A DNA stretch of 64,000 nt from assembly GCF_024758505.1 (NCBI RefSeq), contig NZ_CP077970.1, positions 9,317,501-9,381,500 on the forward strand. The letters run 5' to 3'. This DNA comes from Bradyrhizobium arachidis (GTDB lineage Bacteria > Pseudomonadota > Alphaproteobacteria > Rhizobiales > Xanthobacteraceae). Positions 54,754 through 64,000 of this stretch are shown piece after piece (positions within the stretch are counted from its first letter, which is position 1; each line of letters starts with the position of its first letter). A program made the position numbers and the translations under genes. The notes beneath the pieces are model-generated. The model did no database searches and was not told the DNA's origin. It saw only the letters and a list, made by a program, of their open reading frames with translations.

Positions 54754-54849
54754 GAGCTGGGGGTTGGCCAGCACCGTTCCCCCTGATTTCGTCCTTTGAA
54801 TCTATTGCCCTTTTGGTAATAAGCAGACGGGCTTCCCCCGAGGTACGCC

Positions 54850-56292
<1,443 letters not shown>

Positions 56293-56299
56293 GTTTCGA

Positions 56300-56335
56300 G
56301 ACACGGACGTGTCCGGAGTCTCAGATTCCTGACAC
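56300..56335 (+). promoter_or_regulatory. Candidate upstream activating sites for the sigma54 activator
   Basis: GACAC (56300-56304) and GTGTC (56309-56313) form an inverted repeat with a 4-base gap, and a third GACAC lies at 56331-56335. They sit 80-110 bp upstream of the -24/-12 element, a usual position for enhancer sites. The assignment to the adjacent activator is an inference. Confidence 0.5.
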
Positions 56336-56411
56336 CGCGCCTTGCGCTCTTTTTCCCCTCCCATCGCGCTAACTGCCGGATTCTTGGCCATTTGCCCATG
56401 CGCGCCGCAAC

Positions 56412-56426
56412 TGGCGCGGCGCTTGC
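56412..56426 (+). promoter_or_regulatory. Sigma54 (-24/-12) promoter
   Basis: TGGCGCGGCGCTTGC matches TGGCACG-N4-TTGC in all positions but one. The GG (56413-56414) and GC (56425-56426) are separated by exactly ten bases, as sigma54 requires. Transcription would begin near 56438, about 50 bp before the MHS transporter ATG. Confidence 0.85.
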
Positions 56427-56488
56427 TTTTTGCTCCGCACAAAGACGCACACCGCAAGTGCGCGTTCATCAAACAGGGAGAACGCAAG

Positions 56489-57799
56489 ATGAGTGGAGCG
56501 ATCACAGTCAATCAGCTTCAGGCAAAACATCCGTCGCATGTCACCGTCGCCACCGCGAGCCTGATCGGCACGGCCATCGAATGGTACGACTTCTTCCTCT
56601 ACGGCACCGCCGCGGCGCTGATCTTCAACAAGCTGTTCTTTCCGAACTTTGACGCGATGGTCGGCACGCTGCTGGCTTTCGCGACCTATGCGCTCGGCTT
56701 CGTCGCGCGCCCGCTCGGCGGCCTCGTGTTCGGTCACTACGGCGACAAGATCGGCCGCAAGACCATGCTCTATCTGACGCTGCTGATCATGGGCGCGGCG
56801 ACGGCGGCGATCGGTTTCCTGCCGACTTATGAAACCGCGGGCATCTGGGCCGCGGTGCTGCTCGTCACCTGCCGGCTGATCCAGGGATTTGGACTCGGCG
56901 GCGAATGGGGCGGCGCCGTGCTGATGGCGGTCGAGCACGCGCCCGAGGACAAGAAAGGCTTTTACGGAAGCTGGCCGCAGCTCGGCGCGCCACTCGGCCT
57001 CGTGCTCGGCACGCTGGTGTTTTCGGTGGTGTCCGCATTCCTGACCGACGCGCAGCTCTACGCCTGGGGCTGGCGCATTCCGTTCCTGTTCTCGATCGCG
57101 CTGGTGCTGGTCGGCCTGTGGATCCGCTTCACCATCGCGGAATCGCCGGAGTTCCAGAAGGTCAAGGACACCAAGCAGGAAGTACAGATGCCGATCGTCG
57201 AGGCGATCCGCATGTATCCGAAGAACATCCTGCTCGCGATGGGCGCGCGCTTCGCCGAAAACGGCTTCTTCTACATCTACGCGACCTTCGTGCTCGCTTA
57301 TGCGACACAGTCGCTCGGCATGAACAAGCAGGACATGCTGAACGGCGTGTTGATCGCAGCCGCGATCGAGACTTTTACCATTCCCGCCTTCGGGGCATTG
57401 TCCGATAAGGTCGGGCGGCGGCCGGTCTATATCTTCGGCGCGGTATTCTCGGCGCTGATGTCATTCCCGCTGTTCATGCTGCTGGCGACCAAGAACCCGC
57501 AATATGCCTGGATCGCGATCGTGCTCGGCCTCGCCATCGGACACGCCGCGATGTATGGCCCGCAGGCGAGCTTCCTCTCGGAATTGTTCGGCACAAAAGT
57601 GCGCTACAGCGGCGTCTCGCTCGGCTACAACCTCGCCTCGATCTTCGCCGGCGCGCTGTCGCCGCTGATCGCGACGGGGTTGATGACGGCCTATGCACCG
57701 GCGACCTGGCCGATCTCGGTCTACATGATCGTGCTCGCGCTGATCACTATCGTGTCGGTCTATTTCGCCACCGAAACACGCAAGATAGTTCAGCCCTGA
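56489..57799 (+). CDS. MHS-family MFS proton symporter
   Basis: A 436-residue inner-membrane importer of the metabolite:H+ symporter family (shikimate, ketoglutarate, proline/betaine, citrate types). The start GTAIEWYDFFLYGTAAAL is the family hallmark. FGHYGDKIGRKTMLYLTLL is the loop motif A, and GFGLGGEWGGAVLMAVEH follows. About twelve helices are present. ATG 56489 has GGGAG upstream. It is the first gene behind the sigma54 promoter and precedes the CoA-transferase gene, consistent with uptake of a carboxylic acid that is then CoA-activated. Confidence 0.93.
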   Translation: MSGAITVNQLQAKHPSHVTVATASLIGTAIEWYDFFLYGTAAALIFNKLFFPNFDAMVGTLLAFATYALGFVARPLGGLVFGHYGDKIGRKTMLYLTLLIMGAATAAIGFLPTYETAGIWAAVLLVTCRLIQGFGLGGEWGGAVLMAVEHAPEDKKGFYGSWPQLGAPLGLVLGTLVFSVVSAFLTDAQLYAWGWRIPFLFSIALVLVGLWIRFTIAESPEFQKVKDTKQEVQMPIVEAIRMYPKNILLAMGARFAENGFFYIYATFVLAYATQSLGMNKQDMLNGVLIAAAIETFTIPAFGALSDKVGRRPVYIFGAVFSALMSFPLFMLLATKNPQYAWIAIVLGLAIGHAAMYGPQASFLSELFGTKVRYSGVSLGYNLASIFAGALSPLIATGLMTAYAPATWPISVYMIVLALITIVSVYFATETRKIVQP

Positions 57800-57824
57800 C
57801 CGGCTGATTGCATTCCCCACCACG

Positions 57825-57854
57825 CCGGAGCGGCCTAGTCGCGGGCCGCTCCGG
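57825..57854. terminator. Hairpin between the MHS transporter and CoA-transferase genes
   Basis: CCGGAGCGGCC (57825-57835) and GGCCGCTCCGG (57844-57854) form an 11-bp perfect stem with an 8-base loop and no T-run. It is better suited to protect the upstream message or attenuate than to end transcription fully. Confidence 0.65.
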
Positions 57855-57922
57855 GCGATACAAATAGAGCAACCAAAGAAGAACAGGGCATGCGGTCGAC
57901 AACAGACGCGGGAGGGAACGCC

Positions 57923-59971
57923 GTGAGCCAGCATCCTGCCTTGCCCTATCTGCCCAACTCGGAGAAGGGCAAGATCGTCACGCCTCACGAAGCGGTCATG
58001 CTGATCCGCGACGGCGACACCGTCGCGACCGGCGGCTTCGTCGGCATCGGCTTTGCCGAGGAAATCGCGCTGGCGCTGGAGCAGCTCTATCTCGCCAATG
58101 AGGGCGAGGCGCCCTACACGCAAGGCAAGCCGCGCAATCTGACGCTGGTCTATGCCGCCGGCCAGGGCGACGGCAAGGACCGCGGCCTCAACCATTTTGC
58201 CCATGAAGGCCTGGTCAAGCGCGTGATCGGCGGCCATTGGGGCCTTGCGCCGAAACTGCAGCAGCTCGCGATTTCCAACCGGATCGAAGCCTATAATCTG
58301 CCGCAGGGCGTGATCACGCATCTGTTCCGCGACATCGCCGCGCATCGGCCCGGCCACATCACCCGCGTCGGCATGGGCACCTTCGTCGACCCGCGGCACG
58401 GCGGCGGCAAGCTGAACGCGCGCACCACCGAAGATATCGTCCAGCTGATCAAGATCGGCGACGAAGAGTGCCTGCTCTACAAGACGTTTCCGATCAATGT
58501 CGGCATCATCCGCGCCACCACCGGCGATCCCGACGGCAACCTCACCATGGAGAAGGAGGCATTGACTCTGGAGGCGCTCGCGATCGCCATGGCCGCGCAT
58601 AATTCCGGCGGCATCGTCATCGCCCAGGTCGAGCGGGTCGCCGAGAGCGGCAGCCTCAATCCGCGCCAGGTCAAGATCCCCGGCGTCCTCGTCGACTGCG
58701 TGGTGGTGGCAAAGCCGGAGAACCACTGGCAGACTTTTGGCACGCAATATAACGCCGCCTACTCCAGCGAGATCCGGGTGCGCGCGGCCTCGCTCCCCGT
58801 GATGCCCATGAGCGAGCGCAAGATCATCGCGCGCCGCGCCGCATTCGAGCTGAAGGCCAACAGCGTCGTCAATCTCGGTATCGGCATGCCGGAGGGCATT
58901 GCGTCGGTCGCCAATGAGGAGCGGATCATCGACCTGATCACGCTGACGGCCGAGCCTGGTGTGATCGGCGGCATCCCCGCCAGCGGCATCGATTTTGGTG
59001 CCGCGATCAATACGCAGGCGGTGATCGACCAGCCCTATCAGTTCGATTTCTACGACGGCGGCGGGCTGGATGCGGCGTTCCTTGGGCTCGCGCAGGTCGA
59101 TCGCACCGGCAATCTCAATGTCAGCAAGTTCGGGCCAAAGCTCGCCGGCGCCGGCGGCTTCATCAACATCAGCCAGAACGCCAAGAAGGTCGTGTTCGTC
59201 GGTACCTTTGGCGCCGGCAAGCTCCGCATCGGGCTCGATAGCGGCAAGCTCGTCATTGTCGAGGAGGCGGAGTCACGCAAATTCGTCGAGGCGGTCGAGC
59301 ATGTCACCTTCAGCGGCGCGGTCGCGTCGGCGCGCGGCCAGAGCGTGCTCTATGTCACCGAGCGCTGCGTCTTCGCGCTGCGGGAGGGCGGGCTCGAGCT
59401 GGTCGAGGTCGCGCCCGGCATCGACATCGAGCACGACATCCTGCGCCTGATGGATTTCAAGCCGCTGATCCCGCGCGATCCGCTGCTGATGGATGCACGG
59501 ATCTTCCGCGAAGGCCTCATGGACCTGCGCGAGAGCCTCTTGACCATCCCGCTCGACCAGCGCTTCACGCTGGACGAGCAGCAGAACCTGTTCTTCGTCA
59601 ATCTCGAGCGCTATCCGCTCCGGACCAAGACGGATATCGACGCCATCGCAAGGACCGTCGAGGCGAAACTCGGCCCGCTCGGACGTCGCGTCTACGCCAT
59701 CGTCAACTACGACCACTTCTCGATCCTGCCGGAACTGCTCGACGAGTACTCGGCCATGGTGCGAAGCCTGGTCGACCGCTTCTATTCCGGCGTCTCGCGC
59801 TACACGACGTCGGGTTTCCTGCGCATCAAGCTCGGCGAAGCCCTCGAAAGGCGCGGCGTTGCGCCGCATATCTTCGAGAGCGCGGAAGAGGCGCAGTCGG
59901 ACTGGCGACAGATCGAGGAGATCAATGCCGCGGACGACGGCACCACGCCGCGCAGTGCGCGACAGGCCTAA
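57923..59971 (+). CDS. Fused acyl-CoA:acetate/3-ketoacid CoA-transferase with extra C-terminal domain
   Basis: A 682-residue enzyme. The first two domains (about 1-300 and 300-528) are the alpha and beta halves of a type I CoA-transferase like YdiF. Glu344 in [10 protein letters not shown] is the probable catalytic Glu, and GGFVGIGF and NLGIGMPEG are the CoA-site loops. Past about residue 529, where YdiF-type enzymes end, a 154-residue extension follows, with alternating strand and helix pattern ([17 protein letters not shown]-like end). It swaps CoA between acyl donors and carboxylates. GTG 57923, preceded by GGGAGGG, is preferred to ATG 57890. Confidence 0.9.
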   Translation: MSQHPALPYLPNSEKGKIVTPHEAVMLIRDGDTVATGGFVGIGFAEEIALALEQLYLANEGEAPYTQGKPRNLTLVYAAGQGDGKDRGLNHFAHEGLVKRVIGGHWGLAPKLQQLAISNRIEAYNLPQGVITHLFRDIAAHRPGHITRVGMGTFVDPRHGGGKLNARTTEDIVQLIKIGDEECLLYKTFPINVGIIRATTGDPDGNLTMEKEALTLEALAIAMAAHNSGGIVIAQVERVAESGSLNPRQVKIPGVLVDCVVVAKPENHWQTFGTQYNAAYSSEIRVRAASLPVMPMSERKIIARRAAFELKANSVVNLGIGMPEGIASVANEERIIDLITLTAEPGVIGGIPASGIDFGAAINTQAVIDQPYQFDFYDGGGLDAAFLGLAQVDRTGNLNVSKFGPKLAGAGGFINISQNAKKVVFVGTFGAGKLRIGLDSGKLVIVEEAESRKFVEAVEHVTFSGAVASARGQSVLYVTERCVFALREGGLELVEVAPGIDIEHDILRLMDFKPLIPRDPLLMDARIFREGLMDLRESLLTIPLDQRFTLDEQQNLFFVNLERYPLRTKTDIDAIARTVEAKLGPLGRRVYAIVNYDHFSILPELLDEYSAMVRSLVDRFYSGVSRYTTSGFLRIKLGEALERRGVAPHIFESAEEAQSDWRQIEEINAADDGTTPRSARQA

Positions 59972-60106
59972 AAATGATGCAGATATGACAGCGGCAAGAA
60001 CGGCAGCAGGATCAGGCGGCAAGATCAGACGGAAGGTGCAATTGCAATGTTCGCAGCGTTGTGCAAATCGCTCTTACCCAACGAATTTGAATCAGGAGGA
60101 ATCATC

Positions 60107-61291
60107 GTGCGTCGATCACTCGTCATAACAACAGCCATCATTGGCTTCGCCGCTGCGACCTCCGCGCAAGCCGACGATCTCAAGATCGGATTGATCTACG
60201 GCAAGACCGGTCCGCTGGAAGCCTATGCCAAGCAGACCGAGACCGGGCTGCAGATGGGTCTTGAATATGCCACCAAGGGCACCATGACGCTGGACGGTCG
60301 CAAGATCGTCATCGTCACCAAGGACGACCAGGGCAAGCCGGACCTTGCGAAAGCCGCGCTCGCCGAAGCCTATCAGGACGACAAGGTCGACATCGCGATC
60401 GGCACGACCTCGTCGGCCGCGGCGCTCGCGATCCTTCCCGTCGCCGAGGAGAACAAGAAGATCCTGATCGTCGAGCCCGCCGTCGCAGATCAGATTACCG
60501 GCGAGAAATGGAATCGCTACATCTTCCGCACCGGACGCAACTCCTCGCAGGACGCGATCTCGAACGCGGTCGCGATCGGCAAGCAGGGCGTCACCGTCGC
60601 GACGCTGGCGCAGGACTACGCCTTCGGCCGCGACGGCGTCGCCGCCTTCAAGGAGGCGCTCGCCAAGACCGGCGCGACGCTCGCCGCGGAAGAATATGTG
60701 CCGACCAACACCACCGACTTCACCGCGGTGGGCCAGCGCCTGTTCGACGCACTGAAGGACAAGCCGGGTCGCAAGATCATCTGGATCATCTGGGCCGGCG
60801 CCGGCAATCCGCCCGCAAAGCTCCAGGACATGGATCCGAAGCGCTACGGCATCGAGCTCTCGACCGGCGGCAATATCCTGCCCGCGCTCGCAGGTTACAA
60901 GATCATGCCGGGCATGGAAGGAGCGACCTATTACTACTATGACATCCCGAAGAACCCGGTGAACGACTGGCTGGTCGCCGAGCACCAGAAGCGCTTCAAC
61001 GCGCCGCCGGACTTCTTCACCGCGGGCGGCTTTGCGGCCGCGATGTCAGTCGTCACCGCCGTCACCAAGGCGAAGTCGACCGACACCGAAAAACTGATCG
61101 CGGCGATGGAAGGCATGGAGTTCGACACGCCCAAGGGCAAGATGATGTTCCGTAAAGAGGACCATCAGGCGCTCCAGAGCATGTATCACTTCAAGGTCAA
61201 GGTCGAGCCGAACGTCGCCTGGGCCGTGCTCGAGCCGGTGCGCGAGCTCAAGATCGAGGACATGAACGTTCCGATCCGCAACAAGCGCTAA
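60107..61291 (+). CDS. Liv-type periplasmic substrate-binding protein
   Basis: A 394-residue binding protein. The signal peptide ends around SAQADDLK (residue about 23). The ligand fold begins LKIGLIYGKTGPLEAYAKQTE, the position where Liv-family ligand contacts lie. Blocks such as AIGTTSSAAALAILPVAEENKK and YYYDIPKNPVNDWLVAEH are distinctive and differ from the tandem pair at 28-30.8 kb. GTG 60107 is fixed by AGGAGG seven bases upstream. The ATPases and permeases follow on the same strand. Probably imports an aromatic or short carboxylic acid, going by its neighbours. Confidence 0.93.
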   Translation: MRRSLVITTAIIGFAAATSAQADDLKIGLIYGKTGPLEAYAKQTETGLQMGLEYATKGTMTLDGRKIVIVTKDDQGKPDLAKAALAEAYQDDKVDIAIGTTSSAAALAILPVAEENKKILIVEPAVADQITGEKWNRYIFRTGRNSSQDAISNAVAIGKQGVTVATLAQDYAFGRDGVAAFKEALAKTGATLAAEEYVPTNTTDFTAVGQRLFDALKDKPGRKIIWIIWAGAGNPPAKLQDMDPKRYGIELSTGGNILPALAGYKIMPGMEGATYYYYDIPKNPVNDWLVAEHQKRFNAPPDFFTAGGFAAAMSVVTAVTKAKSTDTEKLIAAMEGMEFDTPKGKMMFRKEDHQALQSMYHFKVKVEPNVAWAVLEPVRELKIEDMNVPIRNKR

Positions 61292-61302
61292 AACTCTCTC
61301 CT

Positions 61303-61328
61303 CCTCTCCCCGCGCGCGCGGGGAGAGG
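61303..61328. terminator. Perfect 26-bp palindrome between binding-protein gene and livG
   Basis: CCTCTCCCCGCGC is directly followed by its reverse complement, with no unpaired loop in duplex form. In RNA it gives a strong hairpin 12 bp after the binding-protein stop. Such hairpins keep periplasmic binding-protein messages abundant relative to permease and ATPase messages. There is no T-run, so read-through is expected. Confidence 0.75.
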
Positions 61329-61361
61329 ATCTTCCTCGCAAATGATCCCAGAGTTTTGCTG

Positions 61362-62126
61362 ATGGCCCTGACGCTAGAGACGCGCGACCTGACCATTCGC
61401 TTTGGCGGCCATGTGGCGGTCAATAGCGTCAGTTGCAGCTTCCGCCCCGGCGAGCTGACCGCCATCGTCGGGCCGAACGGCGCCGGCAAGACCACCTATT
61501 TCAATTTGATCTCGGGCCAGTTGCGCGCGTCCAGCGGCAGCATCCTGTTCGACGGCACCGACATCACCCAGCATTCCGCACCGATGCGCACCCGCGCCGG
61601 CCTCGGCCGCGCGTTCCAGCTCACCAACCTGTTTCCGAACCTGACGGTGGAAGAGAACGTCCGCCTCGCGGTGCAGGCGGCAAGCGGCACGCATTACGAC
61701 ATGCTGCGGCCCTGGATGGTGCGACGTGACCTGATCGCGCGCGCAGACGCGATCCTCGACCAGGTCGCGCTGGGCAGCCGGCGCGGCGTCGCCGCAACCG
61801 CGCTCTCGCATGGCGACCAGCGCAAGCTCGAAGTCGCCTTGATGATAGCGCTCGAGCCAAAGGTCTTCATGTTCGACGAGCCGACCGCCGGCATGAGCAT
61901 CGACGAGGTTCCGGTCGTCCTGAACCTGATCGCCCAGCTCAAGCAGGACAAGAGCAAGATCATCCTCCTGGTCGAGCACAAGATGGACGTGGTGCGCTCG
62001 CTCGCCGACCGCATCATCGTGCTGCATAACGGGCAACTCGTGGCAGATGGTCCGCCCGCCGAGGTGATCGCCTCGCCGATCGTGCAGGAAGCCTATCTCG
62101 GCGTTGCGCCGAAGAGCGCGGCCTGA
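61362..62126 (+). CDS. livG: Branched-chain amino acid-type ABC ATPase LivG
   Basis: A 254-residue cytoplasmic ATPase. Walker A is GPNGAGKTT (37-45), the Q-loop GLGRAFQLTNLFPNLTVEEN, the signature LSHGDQRKLEVAL and Walker B VFMFDEPTAGMS, all typical of LivG. The H-switch is LLVEHKMDVVRSLADRI. ATG 61362 is preferred to a TTG two codons before. The livF gene starts 10 bp after. LivG and LivF form the motor of the importer with the preceding binding protein and the following permeases. Confidence 0.93.
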   Translation: MALTLETRDLTIRFGGHVAVNSVSCSFRPGELTAIVGPNGAGKTTYFNLISGQLRASSGSILFDGTDITQHSAPMRTRAGLGRAFQLTNLFPNLTVEENVRLAVQAASGTHYDMLRPWMVRRDLIARADAILDQVALGSRRGVAATALSHGDQRKLEVALMIALEPKVFMFDEPTAGMSIDEVPVVLNLIAQLKQDKSKIILLVEHKMDVVRSLADRIIVLHNGQLVADGPPAEVIASPIVQEAYLGVAPKSAA

Positions 62127-62136
62127 GGACCACGGC

Positions 62137-62859
62137 ATGAGCGAGCTTCTCAAACTCTCCGGCGTCCACACCCATATCGGGCGCTATCACATTCTCCAGG
62201 GCATCGATCTCGTCGTCACGCGGGGCCAGACGACCATGCTGCTCGGCCGTAACGGTGCCGGCAAGACCACGACGCTGCGCACCATCATGGGCCTGTGGCA
62301 GGCCTCTTCCGGCGAGATCACGCTCGCCGGCGAGCGCATCGAGAGCCGTGCCACGCCCGACATCGCGCGGCTCGGCGTCGGCTACGTGCCGGAGAGCATG
62401 GCCGTGTTCTCCGATCTTACCGTGAAGGAAAACCTGGTGCTGGCGGCGCGCGACGGGCCGCTCGACGACACCCAGCTCGACTGGATCTTTGGCTTCTTCC
62501 CGGCGCTGCGCCGCTTCTGGCTGTCGCGGGCCGGCAGCCTCTCGGGCGGGCAGAAACAAATGTTGTCCATCGCCCGCGCCATCGTCGAGCCGCGCAAGCT
62601 CTTGCTGATCGACGAGCCGACCAAGGGGCTGGCGCCCGCGATCGTGATGGCGCTGATCGAGTGCCTGAAGGAGATCAAGCGCAAGGGTGCGACGATCCTT
62701 CTGGTCGAGCAAAACTTCTTCGCCGCCCGCGAGCTCGGCGATCATGTGCTGGTCATGGACAACGGCACCATCGTCCATCGCGGCGAAATGGCGGCCTTGG
62801 CCGCCGACGTGCCGCTGCAGGAGCGGTTGTTGGGCCTGAGCCTGGAGACGCATCAGTGA
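62137..62859 (+). CDS. livF: Branched-chain amino acid-type ABC ATPase LivF
   Basis: A 240-residue cytoplasmic ATPase. Walker A is GRNGAGKTT (37-45). GYVPESMAVFSDLTVKENL gives the Q-loop analogue, LSGGQKQMLSIARAIV the signature and LLLIDEPTKGLAPAI Walker B. GPLDDTQLDWIFGFFP is the LivF-type insertion region. ATG 62137 has GAGGA upstream. The stop overlaps the livH GTG by four bases, so translation is coupled. Confidence 0.93.
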   Translation: MSELLKLSGVHTHIGRYHILQGIDLVVTRGQTTMLLGRNGAGKTTTLRTIMGLWQASSGEITLAGERIESRATPDIARLGVGYVPESMAVFSDLTVKENLVLAARDGPLDDTQLDWIFGFFPALRRFWLSRAGSLSGGQKQMLSIARAIVEPRKLLLIDEPTKGLAPAIVMALIECLKEIKRKGATILLVEQNFFAARELGDHVLVMDNGTIVHRGEMAALAADVPLQERLLGLSLETHQ

Positions 62860-63866
62860 CTGAGCTAGCTGCCAACGATCCGCTGCCAAAGCCGAAGCGC
62901 GACCTCGCGCCGATCCTGATCCCGATCGCACTGGCGCTGGCGATGATCCCGCTGATCGGCTCGACCAGCTCCTGGGTGACCCTCACGGTCGCAAGCCTTG
63001 CGATGGGCATGATGATCTTCATCATGGCCTCGGGGCTGACGCTGGTGTTCGGCCTGATGGACGTGCTCAATTTCGGCCACGGCGCCTTCATCGCGGTCGG
63101 CGCCTATATCGGGACGCTGATCCTGCTGCCCTTCGCCGCCGCGATGCAGACGGACTCGCTTCTGATCAACCTCGCGGCACTGGCGCCGGCGGTGCTGCTG
63201 TCGATGGCGGTCTCCGGCGCACTCGGCCTCGTCGTCGAACGCGTGCTGATCCTGCCGGTCTACGGCCAGCATCTGAAACAGATCCTGATGACCACCGGCG
63301 GCCTGATCGTCGCGGAACAGACACTTTACGCGATCTGGGGGCCGGCGATCATTCCGCTGCCCTTGCCCGCCTCGCTGCGCGGCTCGGTCATCCTCGGCGA
63401 CGTCGCGATCGCAAAGTACCGCCTGCTGGCGATGCTGGTCGGCCTCATCGTCTTCGTCGCGATTCAGCTCGTGCTCAATCGCACCAAGCTCGGCCTGTTG
63501 ATCCGCGCCGGCGTCGAGAATCGCGAGATGGTGGAAGCGCTCGGCTATCGCATCCGCCGCCTGTTCCTCGGCGTGTTCATGACGGGATCGGCGCTGGCCG
63601 GGCTCGGCGGGGTGATGTGGGCGCTCTATCGCGAGCAGGTCCACGCCTCCATGAGCGACGACCTCACCGTGCTGATCTTCATCGTCGTCATCATCGGCGG
63701 TCTGGGGTCGATCGGCGGCTGCTTCATCGGCGCGATCCTGGTCGCCATGGTCGCCAATTACGGCGGCTTCCTGCTGCCCAAACTCGCCCTCGTGTCCAAC
63801 ATCCTGCTGATGGTCGCCATTCCGATGTGGCGGCCGCGCGGCCTCTATGCGGTGACCAGCCGATGA
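62856..63866 (+). CDS. livH: Branched-chain amino acid-type ABC permease LivH
   Basis: A 336-residue inner-membrane permease with about eight hydrophobic helices. FGLMDVLNFGHGAFIAVGAYIG is the LivH core, and VERVLILPVYGQHLKQILMTTGG follows. GVENREMVEALGYRIRRLFLGVF is the cytoplasmic coupling loop, and IIGGLGSIGGCFIGAILVAM the final helix pair. Initiation is at GTG 62856 inside the livF stop. The stop overlaps the livM start. The N-terminal polar tail of about 25 residues is longer than usual. Confidence 0.92.
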   Translation: MTELAANDPLPKPKRDLAPILIPIALALAMIPLIGSTSSWVTLTVASLAMGMMIFIMASGLTLVFGLMDVLNFGHGAFIAVGAYIGTLILLPFAAAMQTDSLLINLAALAPAVLLSMAVSGALGLVVERVLILPVYGQHLKQILMTTGGLIVAEQTLYAIWGPAIIPLPLPASLRGSVILGDVAIAKYRLLAMLVGLIVFVAIQLVLNRTKLGLLIRAGVENREMVEALGYRIRRLFLGVFMTGSALAGLGGVMWALYREQVHASMSDDLTVLIFIVVIIGGLGSIGGCFIGAILVAMVANYGGFLLPKLALVSNILLMVAIPMWRPRGLYAVTSR

Positions 63867-64000
63867 TGCTCCTTTCCGGCGATCCGCCGCGCAGCCGCGT
63901 CCTGACAATCGTCCTCCTCGTCATCATCCTGGCGCTGGCGGCAACGCCCTTCATTTTTCCCGGCGCGAAGGCGATGAACGTCGCGGCAAAAATCTGCATC
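63863..64000 (+). CDS. livM: ABC permease LivM, N-terminal part cut by window edge
   Basis: The frame opens at ATG 63863, overlapping the livH stop (ATGATG), or three bases later. Only 46 residues are in the window: a short polar start, then a first membrane helix containing LTIVLLVIILALAATPFIF, then MNVAAKICI, which fits the start of the second LivM segment. The placement after livH on the same strand makes LivM the expected gene. No more can be said without the rest. Confidence 0.8.
   Translation, partial: MMLLSGDPPRSRVLTIVLLVIILALAATPFIFPGAKAMNVAAKICI

Overview
The window reads as a stretch of chromosome from an alphaproteobacterium of the Rhizobiales, most likely Bradyrhizobium or a close relative. 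The reasons are the high GC content with long antisense open frames, a RegS/RegR (PrrBA-type) redox two-component pair, an intracellular PhaZ depolymerase, several Liv-type (branched-chain amino acid) ABC genes, and about a dozen palindromic intergenic repeats of the kind that litter Bradyrhizobium genomes. The species is an inference. I see no tRNA, rRNA, insertion sequence, prophage or CRISPR array. About 53 protein genes are supported.

Layout. 1-1.8 kb: the N-terminal part of a cell-wall amidase, a decayed Rieske-oxygenase remnant and a TauD-type dioxygenase. 1.9-4.7 kb: a zur-DMT exporter-ispG cluster. 4.8-8.0 kb: a divergent marR-emrA-emrB drug-efflux operon with two operator-like repeats around its -10 box. 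8.2-13.4 kb: a small-molecule kinase, a chemoreceptor, an intradiol ring-cleavage dioxygenase and a 3-oxoadipyl-CoA thiolase (aromatic catabolism). 13.6-19.1 kb: mutS, a tandem GrlR-like protein and a cytosolic PAS chemoreceptor. 19.4-23.7 kb: a membrane protein, OsmC and a sulfonate/nitrate-type ABC transporter, with two copies of one 156-159 bp palindromic repeat. 23.9-27.8 kb: glnD, ogt and a DUF1304 protein. 28-30.8 kb: two tandem, closely related Liv-type binding proteins with no permease genes. 31-36.4 kb: a DUF1330 protein, PBP1A, a YgjP-type metallopeptidase with an unusual leader, and phaZ. 36.5-40.3 kb: an ABC-2 exporter and the divergent regS-regR pair. 40.4-46.1 kb: small or metabolic genes (mmcB, GH13 glucosidase, MBL hydrolase, HxlR and its partner, esterase). 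46.1-52.6 kb: MFS pump, LLM flavin monooxygenase, P450, SDR and an HWE kinase. 52.8-54.6 kb: a GGDEF-EAL protein.

The right end (54.8-64 kb) looks like one functional module. It holds a PAS-containing sigma54 activator, then a well-formed -24/-12 promoter with inverted repeats upstream. After that come an MHS-family transporter, a fused CoA-transferase with an extra C-terminal domain, and livK-livG-livF-livH-livM (livM is cut by the window end). I infer an inducible uptake and CoA-activation system for an unidentified short carboxylic or keto acid. This is the most promising under-described system in the window.

Other points worth follow-up are three exact-phase 15-bp repeats upstream of regS, a 15-codon leader ORF in a foldable leader before the YgjP-like gene, the tandem GrlR-like protein, and the repeat families themselves. 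No searches were run. All family assignments come from reading translated motifs, and start codons were chosen from ribosome-binding sites and family length where possible.
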